DNA from: Kineosphaera limosa NBRC 100340
Lineage (GTDB): Bacteria > Actinomycetota > Actinomycetes > Actinomycetales > Dermatophilaceae
Reading direction: 5' to 3'
Assembly (NCBI RefSeq): GCF_000298215.1
Contig: NZ_BAHD01000004.1
Coordinates: 62,001 to 126,000 of the forward strand
DNA length: 64,000 bases
Each line of letters opens with the position of its first letter. Position 1 is the first letter of the stretch. The notes under the pieces were generated by a model. It worked only from the letters and a program-made list of their open reading frames with translations. It did not search any database and was not told the origin of the DNA. A program made the position numbers and the translations under genes. Shown piece after piece: positions 1-8,244 of this stretch.

Positions 1-413
1 ACCTCCGCGGCGTTCCAGGCCGAGACGATGTGCCGCCGCGACTGCGGGTTGGAGCGAATCGACTCCACGACCCCGGCGATCTGGTCGATGGTGCGGCCGT
101 CCGGCGCCGGCCACGACCGCCACTGGTGCCCGTAGACCGGCCCCAGGTCGCCGTCCGCGTCGGCCCACTCGTCCCAGATCGTGATGCCGTGCTCCTGCAA
201 CCACCGCACGTTGGTGTCGCCGCGCAAGAACCAGATGAGCTCGCCGACGATCGAACGCAGGTGCAGCCGCTTGGTCGTCAGCGCCGGAAAACCGGCGCTC
301 AGATCGAACCGCATCTGGTGCCCGAAAACCGACAGCGTGCCGGTGCCGGTGCGGTCACCCCGCTCGACGCCCTCGTCGAGAATTCGGGTCATCAGGTCCA
401 GGTATTGCTCCAT
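1..413 (-). CDS. thyA: Thymidylate synthase ThyA (partial, 3' end beyond left edge)
   Basis: Methylates dUMP to dTMP using methylenetetrahydrofolate, in the cytosol. The gene reads leftwards from an ATG at 413-411 and is cut by the window edge after about 137 of the roughly 265 expected codons. Visible ThyA landmarks are RTGTGT (residues 21-26), [10 protein letters not shown] (59-68), GPVYGHQWR (91-99) and [10 protein letters not shown] (about 125-134). The catalytic Cys segment lies outside the window. There is no Shine-Dalgarno sequence; instead a promoter -10 element ends 7 nt before the ATG, so the mRNA is probably leaderless. It diverges from the oxidase-like gene at 515. Identity is secure; the regulation is inferred. 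Confidence 0.95.
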   Translation of the reverse strand, partial: MEQYLDLMTRILDEGVERGDRTGTGTLSVFGHQMRFDLSAGFPALTTKRLHLRSIVGELIWFLRGDTNVRWLQEHGITIWDEWADADGDLGPVYGHQWRSWPAPDGRTIDQIAGVVESIRSNPQSRRHIVSAWNAAE

Positions 414-420
414 GCGCCAC

Positions 421-443
421 AGAGTAGGTCGCAACACCGACAA
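421..443 (-). promoter_or_regulatory. RecA-NDp (PafBC-type) promoter of thyA
   Basis: On the minus strand TTGTCGGTG (443-435), eight bases, then TACTCT (426-421). This matches TTGTCRGTG-N8-TAnnnT, the published RecA-independent damage promoter of mycobacteria, at every defined position. The -10 ends 7 nt before the thyA ATG. Confidence 0.7.
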
Positions 444-514
444 GGTTCGGCACGCGCCACTCGTTGCTCGTCCGCCCGGCGCGCCGGCGACGACGGGGAT
501 GCCATGCTCTGACC

Positions 515-1177
515 ATGGCATCTCTCGATCGGCTGACCCGGCACCCGGAACGCGGTAGCGACGACCGCGACGACCTCTTCGCTCTGCTGGACGCGCAGTG
601 GTTCGGCACGTTGTCGACGGTGACCGCCGATGGACAGCCCTGGGCCGTACCGATGCTGTACGCCCGCGACGGGGAGCGCATCCTGATCCACGGATCGACC
701 GGTGCCGGGGCCCTGCGCGCGGTCGCGGAGGGCGCGCCGGCGGTCTTCAGTGTCATGAGCGTGCAGGCCCTCGTGGTCGGCCACACGACGTTCGAATCGT
801 CGGTGAACTACCGCTCCGCCACCATTCGCGGGCACCTGCGCCGCGCGACGGAGCAGGAGCAGGCCCAGGCGTTGGACACCCTTTCCGATGCCGTGATCCC
901 CGGGCGCACCGCCGAGGTTCGACCGATGAACCGAAAAGAGTTGGCGGCCACCAGCGCCTGCGTTCTCGACATCGTCGACGGCGATTGGCTCTACAAGACC
1001 CGCACCGGTTGGCCCAGCGACGCCACGGCCTCCAACTCCGGCGAACACCCGAGCTGGGCGGGGATCGTGCCTGTTCAGACCACCTATGGGCAGCCGGAGC
1101 CTGCCCCCTGGGTGCGTGCGTCGCAGGTGCCGGTCCCGGCGTCTGTCCGCCGGCTCGGCCAGACCCCCACAACGTGA
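515..1177 (+). CDS. Pyridoxamine 5'-phosphate oxidase-family flavin protein
   Basis: A 220-residue protein of the FMN-binding split-barrel (PNPOx-like) superfamily; the substrate is unknown. Near the N-terminus [20 protein letters not shown] is the usual first beta hairpin, followed by [13 protein letters not shown] and a [20 protein letters not shown] segment, typical of the branch annotated as 'pyridoxamine 5'-phosphate oxidase family' rather than the true PNP oxidase. The ATG at 515 was chosen because the fold begins about 20 residues later; upstream in-frame codons translate to arginine-rich low-complexity sequence. CATGCT lies 6 nt before the ATG and could be a leaderless -10. Diverges from thyA. 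Confidence 0.75.
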   Translation: MASLDRLTRHPERGSDDRDDLFALLDAQWFGTLSTVTADGQPWAVPMLYARDGERILIHGSTGAGALRAVAEGAPAVFSVMSVQALVVGHTTFESSVNYRSATIRGHLRRATEQEQAQALDTLSDAVIPGRTAEVRPMNRKELAATSACVLDIVDGDWLYKTRTGWPSDATASNSGEHPSWAGIVPVQTTYGQPEPAPWVRASQVPVPASVRRLGQTPTT

Positions 1178-1256
1178 CCGCGGTCACTTCTGCGAACTTT
1201 CTTGTTTCAGGGTGTAACGCAATCGGGGGGTGGCGCGATGACCCCATTGAACGCGG

Positions 1257-1284
1257 CGCTACTCGAACCCCCGAGCGAGTAGCG
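1257..1284. terminator. Hairpin between the oxidase-like gene and dapA
   Basis: Perfect 9-bp stem CGCTACTCG (1257-1265) / CGAGTAGCG (1276-1284) with a 10-nt loop, about 80 nt after the oxidase-like stop codon. No T-tract follows, which is common for high-GC terminators. Confidence 0.45.
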
Positions 1285-1361
1285 TCGCGTTCTTCCATTC
1301 CTGCGGGGTCTGCTTCTGTCCCGGCTCACCGCGGCCCCCTAGGGCGCGTGTGCGGATGATG

Positions 1362-1384
1362 CTGTCGGTGCCAGGCGATACCGT
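1362..1384 (+). promoter_or_regulatory. RecA-NDp (PafBC-type) promoter of dapA-rnj
   Basis: CTGTCGGTG (1362-1370), eight bases, TACCGT (1379-1384). One mismatch (first base) to TTGTCRGTG-N8-TAnnnT and a full match in the -10. The -10 ends 7 nt before the dapA ATG, which implies a leaderless transcript. Confidence 0.6.
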
Positions 1385-1391
1385 AATCCCC

Positions 1392-2294
1392 ATGACAGCG
1401 CCCCTTGGCCGCGTGCTGACCGCCATGGTCACGCCGATGACTCCAGACGGCTGCGTCGACCTCGACGCCGCCGCCGCACTGGCCACGTACCTCGTCGATC
1501 AGGGAAACGACGGGCTCGTCGTCAACGGCACGACAGGGGAGTCGGCCACGACCAGCGACGACGAGAAGCTCGCGCTGCTCGAGGCGGTCGTCGCGGCGGT
1601 CGGTTCGCGAGCCACGGTCATCGCCGGCGTCGGTACCAACGACACCGCCCACACGCTGGAGTTGGCGCGCCAGGCCCACGGCGCTGGGGTCGACGCTTTG
1701 CTCGTCGTCACGCCGTACTACAACAAGCCTCCGCAGGAGGGGCTGCTGGCCCACTTCACGGCGGTCGCCGACGCGACTCCGCTGCCGAACGTGCTCTACG
1801 ACATTCCGGGCCGGTCCGGGGTCCCCATCGCCACCGACACGCTGCTGCGGCTCGGGGCCCACCCCCGCATCGTCGCGGTGAAAGATGCCAAGGGAGACTT
1901 CTGGGGTGCCACCAAGGTCATGGCGCAGACCGATCTTCTCTGGTACTCGGGCAACGACGCCGACGACCTGCTGCACCTGGCCCTCGGGGCCACGGGGTTC
2001 ATCGGCGTGACCAGCCACATCGCAACGCCGCAGTACGTGCAGATGCTGCAGGCCTGGGACGCCGGCGACGTCCAACGCGCCCGCGAGATCCACCGCGAGC
2101 TCGTACCGGTCGTCGACGCCGTCATGAACATCACGCAGGGAGCCATCATGTCTAAGGCCGCGCTCGTCGAACTCGGCGTGTTGCGTCATCTCGAGGTCCG
2201 TCTACCGCTGGTCCCAGCCAGCCCCGAGCAGCGCACGCTGTTGGCCGCCGGCATGAATGCCAGCGGGGTCGGCCAGGCGGCGGTCGCCCGATGA
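1392..2294 (+). CDS. dapA: 4-hydroxy-tetrahydrodipicolinate synthase
   Basis: Condenses pyruvate with aspartate semialdehyde, the first committed step to diaminopimelate and lysine. The 300-residue length is normal. Visible motifs: GTTGE (46-50, pyruvate-carboxylate binding), PYYNKP (108-113), Tyr136 in LYDIPGRSG as proton relay, and Lys164 in VAVKDAKGD as the Schiff-base lysine. The ATG at 1392 fits the family N-terminus (GRVLTAMVTP) and sits 7 nt after a -10 element; an earlier GTG at 1350 would place the promoter inside the gene. The stop overlaps the rnj start by 4 nt (ATGA), so the two are translationally coupled. dapF, at the other end of the pathway, is at 23.5 kb. Confidence 0.97.
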   Translation: MTAPLGRVLTAMVTPMTPDGCVDLDAAAALATYLVDQGNDGLVVNGTTGESATTSDDEKLALLEAVVAAVGSRATVIAGVGTNDTAHTLELARQAHGAGVDALLVVTPYYNKPPQEGLLAHFTAVADATPLPNVLYDIPGRSGVPIATDTLLRLGAHPRIVAVKDAKGDFWGATKVMAQTDLLWYSGNDADDLLHLALGATGFIGVTSHIATPQYVQMLQAWDAGDVQRAREIHRELVPVVDAVMNITQGAIMSKAALVELGVLRHLEVRLPLVPASPEQRTLLAAGMNASGVGQAAVAR

Positions 2295-3976
2295 GCCACC
2301 CGCATCCTGAGTTGACCGAACCGCCGCCGCTGCAGCCGGGCGCCGTCCGCATCGTGCCGCTCGGCGGTCTGGGCGAGGTGGGCCGCAACATGACGGTCAT
2401 CGAGCACGAGGGCAAGCTGCTCATCATCGACTGCGGCGTGCTCTTCCCCGAGGATCACCACCCCGGGGTCGACCTCATCCTGCCCGACTTCAGCTACATC
2501 GCCGACCGGCTCGAGGACGTGCAGGCGATCGTGCTCACCCACGGCCACGAGGACCACATCGGCGCCGTGCCCTACCTGCTGCGGCTCAAGCCCGACATCC
2601 CGCTCATCGGGTCGACCCTGACCCTGGCGCTCATCGAGGCCAAGCTCAAGGAGCACCGCATCAAGCCGTACACCCTCACCGTGCGCGAGGGGCAGACCGA
2701 GCAGCTCGGCGTCTTCGAGTGCGAGTTCGTGGCGGTCAACCACTCGATCCCCGACGCGCTGGCCGTGGCCGTGCGCACCGAGGGCGGAGTCTTGCTGCAC
2801 ACCGGCGACTTCAAGATGGACCAGCTGCCGCTCGACAAGCGGATCACCGATCTGCGGGCGTTCGCCCGACTCGGGGAGGAGGGCGTCGATCTCTTCCTCG
2901 TCGACTCCACCAACGCCGAGGTCCCGGGGTTCACGACCCCGGAGAAGGACATCTTCCCGGCCATCGAGCGCGTCTTCGCCAAGGCGCAGCGGCGGATCAT
3001 CGTGGCCTGCTTCTCCTCGCACGTGCACCGCGTGCAGCAGGTGCTCGACGCGGCCGCCGAATACGGACGCAAGGTCGCCATCGTGGGTCGCTCGATGGTG
3101 CGCAACATGGGCATCGCCGAAGACCTGGGCTACCTGCACGTGCCGCCCGGCGTCGTCGTCGACATCAAGAAGCTCGACGACTACCCCGAAGACCAGCAGG
3201 TGCTCATCTGCACCGGGTCGCAAGGTGAGCCGATGGCGGCGCTGTCGCGGATGGCCAACCGCGACCACAAGATCGAGGTCGGTGAGGGCGACACTGTGGT
3301 GCTGGCCAGTTCGCTGATCCCCGGCAACGAGTCGGCGGTGTATCGGGTCATCAACGGACTCATGCGCCTGGGTGCGAACGTCGTGCACAAGGGCAACGCG
3401 CGGGTGCACGTCTCCGGGCACGCCAGCGCTGGCGAGTTGCTGTACTGCTACAACATCGTGCGGCCGACGAACGTCATGCCGGTGCACGGCGAATGGCGCC
3501 ACCTCGTGGCCAACGGGCTGCTGGCCGAGCAGACCGGGGTGCCACCGGAGCGGGTCATCCTCGCCGAAGACGGCGTGGTAGTCGACCTCGTGGACGGCAT
3601 CGCGCGGATCGTCGGCGCCGTGGAGTGCGGCTACGTCTACGTCGACGGATCCTCCGTGGGCGGCACCGACGAGGCGCTGCTCAAGGACCGACGGATTCTG
3701 CGAGACGAGGGCTTCGTGACCGTCATCGTCGTGATCGACTCCTCGACCGGCAAAATCGCCTCCGGCCCGGAGGTGCTCACTCGAGGCTTTGCCGAGGACG
3801 AGTCGTTGCCGGAGGCGGTGCTGCCGCGGATCACCGAGGCGGTGGAGGCCGCGACGGCCAAGGGGGTCACCGACTCGCATCAACTGCAGCAGATCGTGCG
3901 CCGCACGGTCGGCAGTTACGTCGGTGGCAAGTTGCGGCGGCGGCCGATGATCATCCCCGTCGTCATCGAGGCCTGA
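2291..3976 (+). CDS. rnj: Ribonuclease J
   Basis: Zinc-dependent metallo-beta-lactamase/beta-CASP nuclease that degrades and matures RNA with 5'-exonuclease and endonuclease activity. 561 residues, normal for the family. The zinc motif HGHEDH is at 84-89 and the N-terminal VPLGGLGEVGRNM is the standard RNase J opening. The beta-CASP segment includes VACFSSHVHRVQQ, and the PVHGEWRHL region near residues 398-406 completes the metal/RNA site. The ATG overlaps the dapA stop (ATGA); this dapA-rnj pairing is widespread in actinobacteria. It is probably co-transcribed from the damage-type promoter in front of dapA. Confidence 0.97.
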   Translation: MSHPHPELTEPPPLQPGAVRIVPLGGLGEVGRNMTVIEHEGKLLIIDCGVLFPEDHHPGVDLILPDFSYIADRLEDVQAIVLTHGHEDHIGAVPYLLRLKPDIPLIGSTLTLALIEAKLKEHRIKPYTLTVREGQTEQLGVFECEFVAVNHSIPDALAVAVRTEGGVLLHTGDFKMDQLPLDKRITDLRAFARLGEEGVDLFLVDSTNAEVPGFTTPEKDIFPAIERVFAKAQRRIIVACFSSHVHRVQQVLDAAAEYGRKVAIVGRSMVRNMGIAEDLGYLHVPPGVVVDIKKLDDYPEDQQVLICTGSQGEPMAALSRMANRDHKIEVGEGDTVVLASSLIPGNESAVYRVINGLMRLGANVVHKGNARVHVSGHASAGELLYCYNIVRPTNVMPVHGEWRHLVANGLLAEQTGVPPERVILAEDGVVVDLVDGIARIVGAVECGYVYVDGSSVGGTDEALLKDRRILRDEGFVTVIVVIDSSTGKIASGPEVLTRGFAEDESLPEAVLPRITEAVEAATAKGVTDSHQLQQIVRRTVGSYVGGKLRRRPMIIPVVIEA

Positions 3977-4035
3977 GTAAGGGCCGGTTGGGCGGCGCGC
4001 CGGGGCGGCTACCTGGACGGGCGACCCTGCTGACC

Positions 4036-4041
4036 TACTCT
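4036..4041 (+). promoter_or_regulatory. Leaderless-type -10 element of ftsK
   Basis: TACTCT ends 6 nt before the GTG at 4048. No Shine-Dalgarno is present. The spacing matches other -10/start pairs in the window; there is no RecA-NDp -35 here. Confidence 0.45.
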
Positions 4042-4047
4042 GCGATT

Positions 4048-6972
4048 GTGGCCACACGTAGCTCTTCGTCGTCGCGCGCCTCGGGTACTCGTTCGAGCGG
4101 TAGTTCGTCAAGCCCGCGCTCGGGTCAGTCGTCGCGACCTCGCGGGGGGCGGCCCACCGGTCGCACGGTGAGCGCCGGCGCGCGACCCAAGGGCGGCGGG
4201 CTGCCGCTGCCATTGCGGGCGGTTCGGGGAACATGGATGGGGGTGGCGAATGTGGCCGGTGGCGCCGTACGCCGGGTCGGCCGCAGCGCCGAGCAACTCG
4301 AACCCGAGCATCGCCGCGACGGCTTGGGTCTCTTGCTGTTTGCGCTGGCTGTCGTCGTCGCGGCCCGCGAGTGGTGGGGGTTGACCGGTTCGGTCGGCGA
4401 CCTCATCCACACCGTTGCGGCCGGCACGTTCGGCCGTGCGGCGCTCGTCCTGCCACTGGTGTTCATCGCGTTCGGGCTGCGCCTCATGCGCCGACCCGAC
4501 GACGAGCACGGCACCAACCGCATCATGATCGGCACGATCGCGTTGGGCCTGGCGCTGTGTGGGCTGCTGCACATCGTGGCCGGCACCCCGACGATGTCCG
4601 ACGGGCTCGTCTCCTTCCGCGACGGCGGCGGGATGATCGGCTACCTGGCGGCGGCGCCGCTCGTGGCCGGTATTCGCACGGCGGGGGCGGTGGCGCTGCT
4701 GCTGATCCTCGCGTTCTTCGGCGTGCTCGTCATCACGGCGACCCCGGTGCACCGCATCCCGGAGCGGCTGCGCGAGGCGGGCGAGTCGCTCTTCGGCCCG
4801 GCGGCGGCGCGGGTGCGTGACGACTCGACCGAGCCCGGCAAGGTTCGCAGCCGTAAGGGGCGTCGCCTCGGACCCGACGGCGAGCCGCTCGACGGCGACG
4901 TGCCCTTCGAGCAGGCCGCCCAGGTGCACCCCGGTCAGCCGGGTGGACGCGCCGGTCGGTTGCTGCGCGCAGCCCGCGGTCGCGCGGCAGGCGCGGACGA
5001 CGAGGCCACCGACCCACGCGCCGACCCCATCGAGCAGTCGGGGAGCGGCTCGCGTACCAGCACCGCGGCCGATCGCAATGCGGCTGCCCGCGCCGCAACC
5101 GCAACCGCACCCGAAGCGACCGGGGCCCGGGCAGGCCGCGGCGCCAACGGCGACGCAGCGAACACCACCCGGGCGCTGTCGGCGCACGAGCGCGCCGCAG
5201 CCACCGACGCTGCACGGCGACCTGGTGGACCCGACGCCGCACCGCAACCGGCCGACATCGGCCCGAAGCCCGCGCTTGAGGCCCCGCCCACCGAGCCGAT
5301 GCCGCAGCGGGTCGAGCAGCTGTCCCTCGCCGGCGATGTCACGTACACGTTGCCCGACCAGAGCGCCCTCAAGCCCGGCACGCCGCACAAGACACGCTCG
5401 GTCGTCAACGACCGCGTCGTCGAGTCCCTCACCGGCGTGCTCGATCAGTTCTCCATCGACGCCCAGGTCACGGGCTTCTCCCGCGGCCCGACGGTGACCC
5501 GCTACGAGGTCGAGTTGGGGCCTGGCATCAAGGTCGAGCGGGTCACCGCGCTGAGCAAGAACATCGCCTACGCGGTGGCCAGCGCCGACGTACGGATCCT
5601 CTCGCCGATCCCCGGCAAGTCCGCCATCGGCATCGAGATCCTCAATGCCGACCGCGAGAAGGTCAGCCTCGGCGATGTGCTGCGCAGCCAGGTGGCGCAC
5701 AAGAACACGCACCCGATGGTCATGGGGGTCGGCAAAGACGTCGAGGGCGGCTACGTCATCGCCAACCTCGCCAAGATGCCGCACCTGCTCGTCGCGGGCG
5801 CCACCGGCTCCGGCAAGTCGAGCTTCGTCAACTCGATGATCACTTCGATCCTCATGCGCTCGACGCCCGATGAGGTGCGGATGATCCTCGTCGACCCCAA
5901 GCGGGTCGAGCTGACCGCATACGACGGCATCCCGCACCTCATCACGCCGATCATCACCAACCCCAAGAAGGCCGCCGAGGCTCTGCAGTGGGTCGTCAAG
6001 GAGATGGACGCCCGCTACGACGACCTCGCAGCGTTCGGGTTCAAGCACATCGACGACTTCAATCGCGCGGTCAAGTCGGGCCGGGTGACTCCCTTGCCGG
6101 GGTCGGAGCGGGTGTTGCAGCCGTATCCGTATCTGCTGGTCGTCGTTGACGAGTTGGCCGACCTCATGATGGTCGCCCCGCGCGATGTCGAGGACTCCAT
6201 CGTGCGGATCACCCAGCTGGCGCGCGCCGCCGGGATCCACCTCGTGTTGGCGACACAGCGGCCTTCGGTCGATGTCGTGACCGGCCTTATCAAGGCGAAT
6301 GTGCCGAGCCGGATGGCGTTCGCGACGAGCTCGCTGGCCGACTCCCGCGTCGTGTTGGATCAGCCGGGTGCCGAGAAGCTCATCGGTCAGGGCGACGCGC
6401 TGTTTCTGCCGATGGGCGCGAGTAAGCCGATGCGCGTGCAGGGCGCGTGGGTCACCGAGACGGAGATCCACGATGTCGTCGCCCACGTCACCGGTCAGCT
6501 CAAGCCGACGTACCGCGAGGACGTGACGGTCAAGGCGGAGAAGAAGCAGATCGACGACGACATCGGCGACGATCTCGACCTCCTGCTGCAGGCGACCGAA
6601 CTCGTCGTTACCACCCAGTTCGGCTCGACGTCGATGCTGCAGCGCAAACTGCGGGTCGGGTTCGCCAAGGCTGGGCGCCTTATGGACCTGCTGGAGTCGC
6701 GTGGCGTCGTCGGGCCGTCCGAGGGCAGCAAGGCCCGCGACGTGCTCATCAAGATCGACGATCTGCCGGCGACCCTGGCCATGATGCAGGGCGACGACGT
6801 GCCGCCCGACCTCGACGACGGCGAAGCCGGCGTTCCCGGCGGCTCGGGCCGGCCCGGAGGGTCGGGTGGCGGGTCGGCCGGCCCCGGCCCGGTGTTCTCC
6901 GGCGCTGCAGCGCAGACGCCGGATGAGCAGAGCGAGGATGCCTGGGAGCTGACCGGGCGGGATCGCTACTGA
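4048..6972 (+). CDS. ftsK: DNA translocase FtsK/SpoIIIE
   Basis: Membrane-anchored, ATP-driven DNA pump that clears chromosome termini from the division septum. 974 residues from the GTG at 4048. Order: Ser/Arg-rich basic N-tail (1-60), four hydrophobic segments (about 92-235), an Ala/Pro/Arg-rich linker (about 255-430), then the motor with Walker A GATGSGKS (584-591), Walker B around LLVVVDELADLM, and the C-terminal winged-helix gamma domain (FGSTSMLQRKLRVGFAKAG) that reads KOPS-type DNA. A Gly-rich tail follows. Longer in-frame starts would overlap rnj and lack family similarity, and TACTCT just before the GTG supports this start. Confidence 0.95.
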   Translation: MATRSSSSSRASGTRSSGSSSSPRSGQSSRPRGGRPTGRTVSAGARPKGGGLPLPLRAVRGTWMGVANVAGGAVRRVGRSAEQLEPEHRRDGLGLLLFALAVVVAAREWWGLTGSVGDLIHTVAAGTFGRAALVLPLVFIAFGLRLMRRPDDEHGTNRIMIGTIALGLALCGLLHIVAGTPTMSDGLVSFRDGGGMIGYLAAAPLVAGIRTAGAVALLLILAFFGVLVITATPVHRIPERLREAGESLFGPAAARVRDDSTEPGKVRSRKGRRLGPDGEPLDGDVPFEQAAQVHPGQPGGRAGRLLRAARGRAAGADDEATDPRADPIEQSGSGSRTSTAADRNAAARAATATAPEATGARAGRGANGDAANTTRALSAHERAAATDAARRPGGPDAAPQPADIGPKPALEAPPTEPMPQRVEQLSLAGDVTYTLPDQSALKPGTPHKTRSVVNDRVVESLTGVLDQFSIDAQVTGFSRGPTVTRYEVELGPGIKVERVTALSKNIAYAVASADVRILSPIPGKSAIGIEILNADREKVSLGDVLRSQVAHKNTHPMVMGVGKDVEGGYVIANLAKMPHLLVAGATGSGKSSFVNSMITSILMRSTPDEVRMILVDPKRVELTAYDGIPHLITPIITNPKKAAEALQWVVKEMDARYDDLAAFGFKHIDDFNRAVKSGRVTPLPGSERVLQPYPYLLVVVDELADLMMVAPRDVEDSIVRITQLARAAGIHLVLATQRPSVDVVTGLIKANVPSRMAFATSSLADSRVVLDQPGAEKLIGQGDALFLPMGASKPMRVQGAWVTETEIHDVVAHVTGQLKPTYREDVTVKAEKKQIDDDIGDDLDLLLQATELVVTTQFGSTSMLQRKLRVGFAKAGRLMDLLESRGVVGPSEGSKARDVLIKIDDLPATLAMMQGDDVPPDLDDGEAGVPGGSGRPGGSGGGSAGPGPVFSGAAAQTPDEQSEDAWELTGRDRY

Positions 6973-6973
6973 G

Positions 6974-8158
6974 ATGTCCAGACGGGCGACAGTTGCGGCG
7001 ACGGTCGTCGGCGCGCTGCTGCTGACGGGCTGCTCGGGCATCCAGGCCGAACCGGGCAGTGTCACGGCGGTCGAGGCCTCCGCCACACCGTCGGTGGCCA
7101 CCACCCGCCCGACCCCGGGGCAGGTGACCATGGTCTCGCCGACGCAATCCACACCCCGGTCGGCGGGTGAGAGCTCCGCGGCGACCACCCCCGGCTCGAC
7201 GACATCGACGCGGACTCCGGTGCCGCCGGCCGCCTCGTCCTCTAGTTCAGCTTCAGTGCCTGCAGGCAGCGCCACCCACGCAACCACCCCCGCCGACCAG
7301 ACCCCCGATCAGGCCGGACACGAGCAGCCGACCACCGATGGGGCGAGCTCGACCACCAACGCCGCGAGCCCGGCGGCCACGCCGCTGGCCACGCCGGAGA
7401 TCGACACGCGGACCCTGCCGCCGGCGGGCCACCTCGACCCCGACGAACTGCAGGCAGCCCTGGCGCCGGTGCGGGAGCGGTACGGCGACCGGTTGGCCGT
7501 GGCGTGGGGGCCGGTCGGCGAACCGGCGGCGGTGCGCAGCGTCGGCGCCACCAAGGATGTCGAGTCGTGGTCGACCATCAAGGCCCCGATCGCGCTGGCC
7601 ATCGAGCAGCAGGCGGACGGCGAGCCGTCGGAGTCGGTCCGGCGCCAGGTGCGCCTCATGCTCACGGTCTCCGACAATGCGGCGGCCTCGGCGCTGTGGC
7701 GCGAGCTCGGCGATCCGGCGACGCGGGTGCGCCAGGTGCTGCGCGAGGCCGGCGACGAGACCACCGTGCCTGCCCGCGACGCGGACGGCGCTGCCGTGAC
7801 GTTCGGGCTCACCGCCTGGCAGCCGGCCGACGCCGCGCGGTTCGCCACGATGCTGCCGTGCGCGCCGGAGGCGGACCCTGTGCTCGACCTGCTGGGCAGC
7901 ATCGACAGCGAGCACCAGTGGGGTCTGGGCACGGTGGCCGACGCCCGGTTCAAGGGAGGCTGGGGGCCCAGCCCGCACGGCTACCTCGCGCGGCAGGTCG
8001 GGGTCATTCCCCGCCACGGTGACCAGTGGGTCGGCGTGGCCATCGCCGCCCAGCCGGACGCCGACAACCACGCGCAAGCCGTCGCCGCCATCGACGAGGC
8101 CACCACGATCCTCGTCTCGCTCCTGGGTTACGACGACGCCGGCACCTGCCCGCGCTGA
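6974..8158 (+). CDS. Lipoprotein with class A beta-lactamase-like serine hydrolase domain
   Basis: A secreted, lipid-anchored protein of 394 residues. The N-terminus has a signal peptide ending in lipobox LLTGC (about residues 16-20), then a 130-residue Ser/Thr/Pro/Ala-rich spacer, then a beta-lactamase-like fold. Active-site landmarks are STIK (SxxK), SDN in LTVSDNAAAS, and a KGG where true beta-lactamases have KTG. It begins 2 nt after the ftsK stop, so it is probably co-transcribed with ftsK. Hydrolysis of beta-lactams is not assured: the long spacer and KGG fit a cell-wall serine hydrolase or peptidase of unknown substrate equally well. Confidence 0.75.
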   Translation: MSRRATVAATVVGALLLTGCSGIQAEPGSVTAVEASATPSVATTRPTPGQVTMVSPTQSTPRSAGESSAATTPGSTTSTRTPVPPAASSSSSASVPAGSATHATTPADQTPDQAGHEQPTTDGASSTTNAASPAATPLATPEIDTRTLPPAGHLDPDELQAALAPVRERYGDRLAVAWGPVGEPAAVRSVGATKDVESWSTIKAPIALAIEQQADGEPSESVRRQVRLMLTVSDNAAASALWRELGDPATRVRQVLREAGDETTVPARDADGAAVTFGLTAWQPADAARFATMLPCAPEADPVLDLLGSIDSEHQWGLGTVADARFKGGWGPSPHGYLARQVGVIPRHGDQWVGVAIAAQPDADNHAQAVAAIDEATTILVSLLGYDDAGTCPR

Positions 8159-8232
8159 CCGGTGTGCGGGCGCGATCACGCCCTCGCTCAGCCACACCAA
8201 CACGGGCCACGCGGGCTCGTCCGCCCGCCACG

Positions 8233-8238
8233 TAGAGT
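8233..8238 (+). promoter_or_regulatory. Leaderless-type -10 element of rimO
   Basis: TAGAGT ends 6 nt before the rimO ATG (8245). No Shine-Dalgarno precedes the start. Confidence 0.45.
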
Positions 8239-8244
8239 GGTCGC

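Noticed and set aside
2186-4234. Long minus-strand open frame opposite dapA and rnj (682 codons)
   Set aside because: His/Asp/Arg/Val-rich translation with no recognisable domain; antisense shadow of high-GC codon use in confidently identified plus-strand genes.
4108-7287. Minus-strand open frame of over 1000 codons opposite ftsK
   Set aside because: Compositionally biased antisense shadow; ftsK on the plus strand has all expected motifs.
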